In this document: piece by piece, positions 5,420-9,582 of the stretch
Layout of the letters: each line of letters opens with the position of its first letter
How positions within the stretch are numbered: the first letter of the stretch is position 1
Origin: Pseudomonadota bacterium
GTDB lineage: Bacteria; Pseudomonadota; Gammaproteobacteria; Xanthomonadales; Xanthomonadaceae
Assembly (NCBI GenBank): GCA_023453655.1
Contig: JAEXTE010000080.1
Location: forward strand, 1 to 9,582
Direction: 5' to 3'
DNA length: 9,582 bases
Made by a program: the position numbers and the translations under genes
Notes under the pieces: model-generated
What the model was told of the DNA's origin: nothing
What the model saw: the letters and a program-made list of their open reading frames with translations, nothing else
Databases searched by the model: none

Positions 5420-7738
5420 ATGCGAACGATCGCCACCCCGCGCCCGCTGTTCACCGCCCTGTGCTGCCTGCTGCTTGCCGCCTGCAGCGGCCACGCCGGG
5501 TCCGCGGGCGAGACCACGGCCGAGGTCGTGGCGCGACCTGCGCTGATTCCGGCGCCGGCATCGCTGCAGCCGGCGGAAGGGAGCTTCCGCTTCGACGGCG
5601 ATACGCGGCTGCACGCGGGCGACGCGGCCGCGCGCCGCGTGGCCGCTTCGTTCGCGCGGATGGTGCAGGCGAGCACCGGCATCGCGCCGGCGCTGGCTGA
5701 CGGCGGCGAGGGTGGCGTCCGTTTCGAGATCGACCCGGCCGTATCGCCGAACGCGCCGGAAGGCTACCTGCTGGAGGTGGCCGCCGGGGGCGTGCGCGTG
5801 GCCGCCAGCGACGAACGCGGCCTGTTCTATGGCGCGGTCACGCTGTGGCAGCTGCTGTCGCCCGCCGCCGGCCATGCCCGCATTCCCGCGCTGCGCATCG
5901 AAGACGCGCCGCGCTTCGCCTGGCGCGGCCTGATGCTGGACTCGGCGCGCCACTTCCAGTCGGTCGACGAGATCAAGCAACTGCTCGACGCGATGGCGCG
6001 GCACAAGCTCAACGTCTTCCACTGGCACCTGACCGACGACCAGGGCTGGCGCATCGAGATCCCGAAGTATCCGCGGCTCATGGAAGTCGCCGCCTGCCGC
6101 ATTCCGGCCGGCGACGCGGGCCGCGATCCGGCCACCGGCGAACCGCGCCCCTACTGCGGCTACTACACCCGGGCGCAGATCCGCGAGATCGTCGCCTACG
6201 CCGCGCAGCGCCACATCACCGTGGTGCCCGAGTTCGACATGCCCGGCCACGTGCAGGCGGTGGTGGCGGCGTATCCGCAGTATGGCTCGCTGGGCGATAC
6301 GCCGCCGGTGTCGAACGAATGGGGCGTGCACCAGTACCTGTTCAACGTCGACGAGGACACGTTCGCGTTCATCGAGGACGTGCTGGACGAGATCATGGCG
6401 CTGTTCCCTTCGACGTACATCCACGTCGGCGGCGACGAGGCGGTCAAGGACCAGTGGGAGGCGTCGCCACGCGTCCAGGCGCGCATGCGCGAACTCGGCA
6501 TCGCCGACGAGACCGCGCTGCAGAGCTGGTTCATCAAGCGCGTCGCGCGCTACCTCGAGGGCAAGGGCCGGCGCCTGCTCGGCTGGGACGAGATCCTCGA
6601 CGGCGGGCTCGCGCCGCAGGCCACGGTGATGTCATGGCGCGGCATCGAGGGCGGCATCGCCGCCGCGCGCGCGGGGCACGACGTGGTGATGGCGCCGGTC
6701 GACAGGCTGTACCTGGACTACCTGCAGACCGGTTCGGCCAACGAGCCGCCGGGCCGGCCCAGCCAGGTGACGTTGCGCGACGTCTACGACTTCGAGCCGG
6801 TGCCGGAAGTGCTCGACCCCGCGCGGCGACGCCACATCCTCGGGCTGCAGGCCAACCTCTGGACCGAACACCTGCGCACCTGGGACCGCATGCAGCACGC
6901 CTACTTCCCGCGCGTGGCCGCGCTGGCCGAAACCGCCTGGTCGCCGGCCGACCGCAGGAACTATGCGGATTTCCTGGCGCGATTGCCCGCCCAGCTTGCG
7001 CGCTACCGCGCGTTCGGCATCGCCCATGCGCAGACGCCGTTCGAGGTGTTGGGCGAAGCGGCGCCGGGCGGCGACGCCGGCAAGGTGCAGGTCGCGCTGG
7101 AAAACCCGCTCGGCTACGCGGTGCGCTACACGCTCGACGGCAGCGACCCGGGCGCGGACGCGCCGCTGTACGAGACGCCGCTGCAGCTGCCGATGCCGGT
7201 CGAGATCCGCGCGGCCGCCTTCCACGGAACCGAGCGGCTGGGCCCGGTGGCGCGGCTTGCGTACAGCGCGTCCAGCCTGCGCGTGCGTACCGATGAACAG
7301 CTCGCGACCTGCGCGGAGAGCGGCCGCCTGCTCCTGCGGCTGGAGGACGACGGCCCGGTGGACGGCGAGCGCGCCCTGTTCAATGTCACCATCTTCCGGC
7401 CCTGCTGGCGCTGGCCGGACGCGGAACTGGGCGCAGCCGGCGCACTGAAGGTACGGCTGGGGCGGATTCCCTACTTCTTCCAGCTGGCGCACGACGAACC
7501 CAACCGGCGCTATGCGCCCGCGCAGACTGCGCATGGCGAACTGCTGGTGCATGCGGGCGGCTGCGAGGGCGAACCGATCGCGCGCCATCCGCTGCCCGCC
7601 CAGCCCGGCGAAGACGGCTTCGTCGAGCTGGAGATTCCCCTGGCGCAGCCGGGCCGCGGCGACCTGTGCATCACGCCCAGCGGCGATACGCGGCCGACGA
7701 TGTGGGTGCTCGATCGGGTCGAGCTGCTGCCACGCTGA
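5420..7738 (+). CDS. GH20 beta-N-acetylhexosaminidase, lipoprotein
   Basis: From ATG 5420 (GAGGAA at 5409-5414 in front) the product has 772 residues. It removes terminal beta-linked GlcNAc or GalNAc from oligosaccharides. Residues 1-22 are a lipoprotein signal with lipobox LAAC and Cys22; Ser at +2 predicts the outer membrane, facing the periplasm or surface. The GH20 N-terminal domain spans about 40-165. The catalytic barrel spans about 168-530 with DSARHF (174-179), HWHLTDDQGWR (201-211), EFDMPGH (271-277), the catalytic pair Asp339-Glu340 in HVGGDEA, GWDE (388-391), MSW (404-406) and a substrate-side Trp481 in LWTEH. Family enzymes use substrate-assisted catalysis, Asp orienting the acetamido group and Glu acting as acid/base. 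A chitobiase C-terminal-like segment with YTLDGSDPG follows (about 552-607). Residues about 618-772 form a further module with four cysteines (631, 662, 715, 750). It probably degrades what the upstream receptor imports. It is separated from the receptor gene by a terminator. Confidence 0.95.
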   Translation: MRTIATPRPLFTALCCLLLAACSGHAGSAGETTAEVVARPALIPAPASLQPAEGSFRFDGDTRLHAGDAAARRVAASFARMVQASTGIAPALADGGEGGVRFEIDPAVSPNAPEGYLLEVAAGGVRVAASDERGLFYGAVTLWQLLSPAAGHARIPALRIEDAPRFAWRGLMLDSARHFQSVDEIKQLLDAMARHKLNVFHWHLTDDQGWRIEIPKYPRLMEVAACRIPAGDAGRDPATGEPRPYCGYYTRAQIREIVAYAAQRHITVVPEFDMPGHVQAVVAAYPQYGSLGDTPPVSNEWGVHQYLFNVDEDTFAFIEDVLDEIMALFPSTYIHVGGDEAVKDQWEASPRVQARMRELGIADETALQSWFIKRVARYLEGKGRRLLGWDEILDGGLAPQATVMSWRGIEGGIAAARAGHDVVMAPVDRLYLDYLQTGSANEPPGRPSQVTLRDVYDFEPVPEVLDPARRRHILGLQANLWTEHLRTWDRMQHAYFPRVAALAETAWSPADRRNYADFLARLPAQLARYRAFGIAHAQTPFEVLGEAAPGGDAGKVQVALENPLGYAVRYTLDGSDPGADAPLYETPLQLPMPVEIRAAAFHGTERLGPVARLAYSASSLRVRTDEQLATCAESGRLLLRLEDDGPVDGERALFNVTIFRPCWRWPDAELGAAGALKVRLGRIPYFFQLAHDEPNRRYAPAQTAHGELLVHAGGCEGEPIARHPLPAQPGEDGFVELEIPLAQPGRGDLCITPSGDTRPTMWVLDRVELLPR

Positions 7739-7741
7739 GCG

Positions 7742-7781
7742 GCGGGGGCGCGCCTGTCCCCGCTGGTTGCGCCGACGGGGA
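7742..7781. terminator. Weak hairpins between convergent genes
   Basis: The 69-bp gap between the convergent hexosaminidase and VanZ-like genes holds two mutually exclusive stems: GCGGGG at 7742-7747 with CCCCGC at 7758-7763, and TCCCCG at 7757-7762 with CGGGGA at 7776-7781. Neither is followed by a T-run on either strand. They may help end transcription of both genes, but this is not a clear intrinsic terminator. Confidence 0.25.
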
Positions 7782-7807
7782 TCGGGCGGGCGCGTCCCGA
7801 GCCGCGG

Positions 7808-8236
7808 TCAGCCGCGCGGCTCGCCGCGCCAGCCGTCGATCCGCAGCAGCAGGTCGCGCAGCGGCGTCAGGCGGGTGCCGAGGCCGGCGATCACGCCCAG
7901 CGTATTGGCCAGCGCATCGCGCGTGTCGGCCATCCGGTCCACCGTCAGCGCGCCCTGCGCGTATTCGATGCCGATGCCCAGCAGCACCAGCCCCAGCCCC
8001 GCGCCCAGCAGCGCCGGCCAGTTGCGGAACAGCTGCACCGCACTGGCCGCAAGGGCGAAGTAGCCGAGGAAATGCGACCACTTGTCGCTGCCGTCGAAAT
8101 CCGGCATCGGGGGCGGCGGCATCATCGACAGCACCACCACGCCCGCGATCGCCAGCGTCCACAGCGCCACCCAGAAGCGCGGATGGCGCAGCGGCTTGAG
8201 CGAACGTCCGGGCCGGTAGCGCGGACGGCCGCTCAC
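7808..8236 (-). CDS. VanZ-like small membrane protein
   Basis: From GTG 8236-8234 the product has 142 residues. Four hydrophobic segments lie at about 20-38, 53-71, 74-93 and 107-121, so it is an inner-membrane protein. Family signatures of the VanZ-like domain are visible: DKWSHFLGYF near the second segment, IEYAQ after the third, and DTRDALANTLG leading into the fourth. VanZ itself gives low-level teicoplanin resistance in enterococci, but stand-alone homologues like this one are widespread and their role is unknown, so no resistance function is claimed. The GTG overlaps the TGA stop of the upstream methyltransferase gene (GTGA), and no good ribosome binding site precedes it, which points to translational coupling. 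Later start codons would cut into the first membrane segment. Confidence 0.85.
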   Translation of the reverse strand: MSGRPRYRPGRSLKPLRHPRFWVALWTLAIAGVVVLSMMPPPPMPDFDGSDKWSHFLGYFALAASAVQLFRNWPALLGAGLGLVLLGIGIEYAQGALTVDRMADTRDALANTLGVIAGLGTRLTPLRDLLLRIDGWRGEPRG

Positions 8237-9411
8237 AGGCGGAAGCTCAGGTCGCCGAACACGAATGCCTGTTCCAGCGGCACGTCGCGCGCGAAGCCCA
8301 TCGCCTGGAACCGCTCCCCCATCCCGCCCGGCACGGTGAGCAGCTTGGCCTGCTGGCGCAAGGCGTAGCGCGCCGCCTCGTCCGCCGCGCGCGCTTCGTG
8401 CGCCGCCAGGCGCTGTTCCAGGCCGTTGCCGATCAGGAAGCTGGCCTGCGAACAGTAGCCCGCGAGGTCGAAGCCCGCGCCGGTGCCCGCCTCGGCCAGC
8501 GCGGTGAAATCCACCGATGCGGTGATGTCCTGCAGCCCGACGCGCGCGAACACATCCTCGACCACGCGATGCCGGTGGAACGCCCGCAGGGTGCCGTCGC
8601 GGCGGCGCGGGTCGTAATACTCGCGGCGTGGATGGCCGTAGTCCACGAACAGCAGCGCGCCGGTGCGCATGCCTCCCGCGACCGCCTGCAGCCAGTAGGG
8701 CAGCTGCGGCAGCAGCTCGGCGCGGTGGCCGTCGGCGAAGGGGCCCTCGAGCTGGCTTTCGACATGGCGCACGGCTGCCGACAGCAGCGCGTCGGCGGGA
8801 CGGTCGATGCGGCGGAAGCCATTGCCGTCGCAGGCCACGTGTTCCTCGAACACCTCTCCCCCCTGGAGCGCGAAGCGCGGCGTGGGCAGGGCGTCGAGCA
8901 CCTCGTTGGCGAACAGCACGCCGTTCCAGTCGTCCGGCATCGGACCGTCCAGCCACTCCACGCGCGCGAATGCCGGCGCCGGCAGCGCCTGCGCCAGGTG
9001 CGCGCGCTGGCGTTCGCGCAGGTCCGCGCTGGGCTCGAGGATGGCGTAACGGGCCGGCATCGAGTCGAGTTCGAGCAGATGTGCGATGGCGTCGGCGGCG
9101 AAGCGACCGCTGCCCGCGCCGATCTCGAGGAAACGCGCCTCCGGCCCGCAGGCCTGCAGCGCGGGCGCGAGCGCCTGCGCCACGCATTCGGCGAACAGCG
9201 ACCCCAGCTCCGGGGCGGTCACGAAGTCGCCGGCGGCACCGAACTTGGTCGCGCCCGCGCTGTAATAGCCGAGCCCGGGGGCGTACAGCGCCAGCTCCAT
9301 GAAACGCCAGAACGGGATCGCCCCACCCGCGGCCGCGATCTGCTCGCGGATCAGGGCCTGCAGATGCGCGCTGTGGGCCTGCGCATCGTCGGAGAGCGGG
9401 AAATCGGACAT
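8233..9411 (-). CDS. SAM-dependent methyltransferase, MidA/NDUFAF7 (DUF185) family
   Basis: The product has 392 residues, a normal length for this family. GDFVTAPELG at 61-70 is the characteristic family motif after the N-terminal FMELALYAPGLGYY segment. FLEIGAGSGR at 94-103 is the SAM-binding glycine loop, and NEVLDALP at 169-176 is the conserved post-loop motif. FVDYGHPRREYY and the C-terminal LTVPGGMGERFQ region also fit. The mitochondrial homologue NDUFAF7 methylates an arginine of a complex I subunit (NDUFS2). The substrate of bacterial members is not settled, so a role with NADH dehydrogenase is only a possibility. ATG 9411-9409 has no strong ribosome binding site. The gene is divergent from the reductase gene with a 53-bp gap and is followed by the overlapping VanZ-like gene. 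Confidence 0.92.
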   Translation of the reverse strand: MSDFPLSDDAQAHSAHLQALIREQIAAAGGAIPFWRFMELALYAPGLGYYSAGATKFGAAGDFVTAPELGSLFAECVAQALAPALQACGPEARFLEIGAGSGRFAADAIAHLLELDSMPARYAILEPSADLRERQRAHLAQALPAPAFARVEWLDGPMPDDWNGVLFANEVLDALPTPRFALQGGEVFEEHVACDGNGFRRIDRPADALLSAAVRHVESQLEGPFADGHRAELLPQLPYWLQAVAGGMRTGALLFVDYGHPRREYYDPRRRDGTLRAFHRHRVVEDVFARVGLQDITASVDFTALAEAGTGAGFDLAGYCSQASFLIGNGLEQRLAAHEARAADEAARYALRQQAKLLTVPGGMGERFQAMGFARDVPLEQAFVFGDLSFRL

Positions 9412-9464
9412 CGGCGGCGTCTACGGCGACAATGCGACAGGATACCGGCAATCGGGAGTACGCC
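9412..9464. promoter_or_regulatory. Short divergent intergenic region
   Basis: The 53 bases between the methyltransferase and reductase starts must contain or overlap both promoters. GGGAG at 9454-9458 serves as ribosome binding site for the reductase gene with a six-base spacer. No convincing -35/-10 pair or palindrome is visible. Confidence 0.4.
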
Positions 9465-9582
9465 ATGGCCAGCCCGTCCCCCGTCGCCCTCGTCACCGGC
9501 GGCGCGCGCCGCCTGGGTGCGGCCCTCGTGCGGCGGGGGCATGCCGCCGGCTACCGTGTCGCCGGGCACTGCCGCAGTTCCG
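9465..9582 (+). CDS. Short-chain dehydrogenase, probably pteridine reductase (partial, 5' end only)
   Basis: Thirty-nine codons are visible from ATG 9465 before the window ends. The N terminus carries a first beta strand followed by VTGGARRLGAA, the Rossmann NAD(P)-binding turn of short-chain dehydrogenases. TGGARRLG, with two arginines, and the later GYRVAGHCRSS with its HxRSS at the end of the second strand resemble pteridine reductases (PTR1/FolM type), which bind NADPH and reduce dihydropterins. Other short-chain dehydrogenases usually have TGAS/TGGxxGIG at this point. The catalytic Tyr-Lys pair lies beyond the edge, so the exact substrate is not proven. Confidence 0.75.
   Translation, partial: MASPSPVALVTGGARRLGAALVRRGHAAGYRVAGHCRSS

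Noticed and set aside
2051..6424. Very long open frame on the minus strand (about 1457 codons) opposite the receptor and hexosaminidase genes
   Set aside because: It runs antisense to two genes with clear domains and is rich in Arg, Val, Ala and His as expected from the reverse reading of G+C-rich codons. It shows no domain motif. Stop codons are rare by chance at this base composition.
7809..7840. GCGC-rich palindromes at the end of the VanZ-like gene as a regulatory site
   Set aside because: They lie inside coding sequence, and self-complementary CG runs are expected by chance at this base composition.
7808..8236. Glycopeptide resistance function from the VanZ-like domain
   Set aside because: No other van genes are present. 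Stand-alone VanZ-like proteins are common in Gram-negative bacteria without any such role.
8237..9496. N-terminal continuation of the VanZ-like frame up to 9496 (562 codons in all)
   Set aside because: Upstream of GTG 8236 the frame is an out-of-frame shadow of the methyltransferase gene; only the last 142 codons carry the VanZ signatures.

Overview
The base composition is very G+C-rich and codons end mostly in G or C. The gene families and their order suggest a gammaproteobacterium of the Xanthomonadaceae type (Lysobacter, Luteimonas, Xanthomonas or a relative). This taxonomic reading is inference: a TonB-dependent receptor of the Xanthomonas/Caulobacter type next to a LacI regulator, a sugar kinase and a glycoside hydrolase is a common layout in that family.

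Left part (1-7738): a carbohydrate-utilisation locus. A LacI-family repressor gene reads leftwards and runs off the window (1005 to 1). A 330-bp divergent control region (1006-1335) separates it from a rightward group: a glucokinase-family kinase (1336-2382), a 933-residue TonB-dependent outer-membrane receptor (2480-5281), a strong intrinsic terminator (5312-5341), and a family GH20 beta-N-acetylhexosaminidase with a lipoprotein signal (5420-7738). The control region carries two related near-palindromes, TGACATCGTTGTCA before the kinase and TGACAACGTTAGTCA (minus strand) before the repressor. They are good candidates for operators of the LacI protein. The likely working is: the receptor imports chito-oligosaccharides or another GlcNAc-bearing glycan across the outer membrane, the lipoprotein hexosaminidase releases terminal GlcNAc in the periplasm, an inner-membrane transporter not present here brings the sugar in, and the kinase phosphorylates it. 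The kinase has Gln where the E. coli glucokinase sugar site has His in its EGGH motif, which fits a GlcNAc-type substrate as well as or better than glucose.

Right part (7808-9582): ordinary core genes. On the minus strand are a MidA/NDUFAF7-type SAM-dependent methyltransferase (9411-8233) and, overlapping its stop by GTGA, a small VanZ-like membrane protein (8236-7808). Divergent from these, the first 118 bases of a short-chain dehydrogenase, most like pteridine reductase (FolM/PTR1 type), run off the right edge.

I see no tRNA, rRNA, CRISPR array, insertion sequence, integrase or phage gene. The window looks like chromosomal metabolic sequence. I do not see evidence for a wholly new system. 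The points worth a second look are the paired operators, the altered sugar-binding motif of the kinase, and the terminator that separates receptor from hydrolase.
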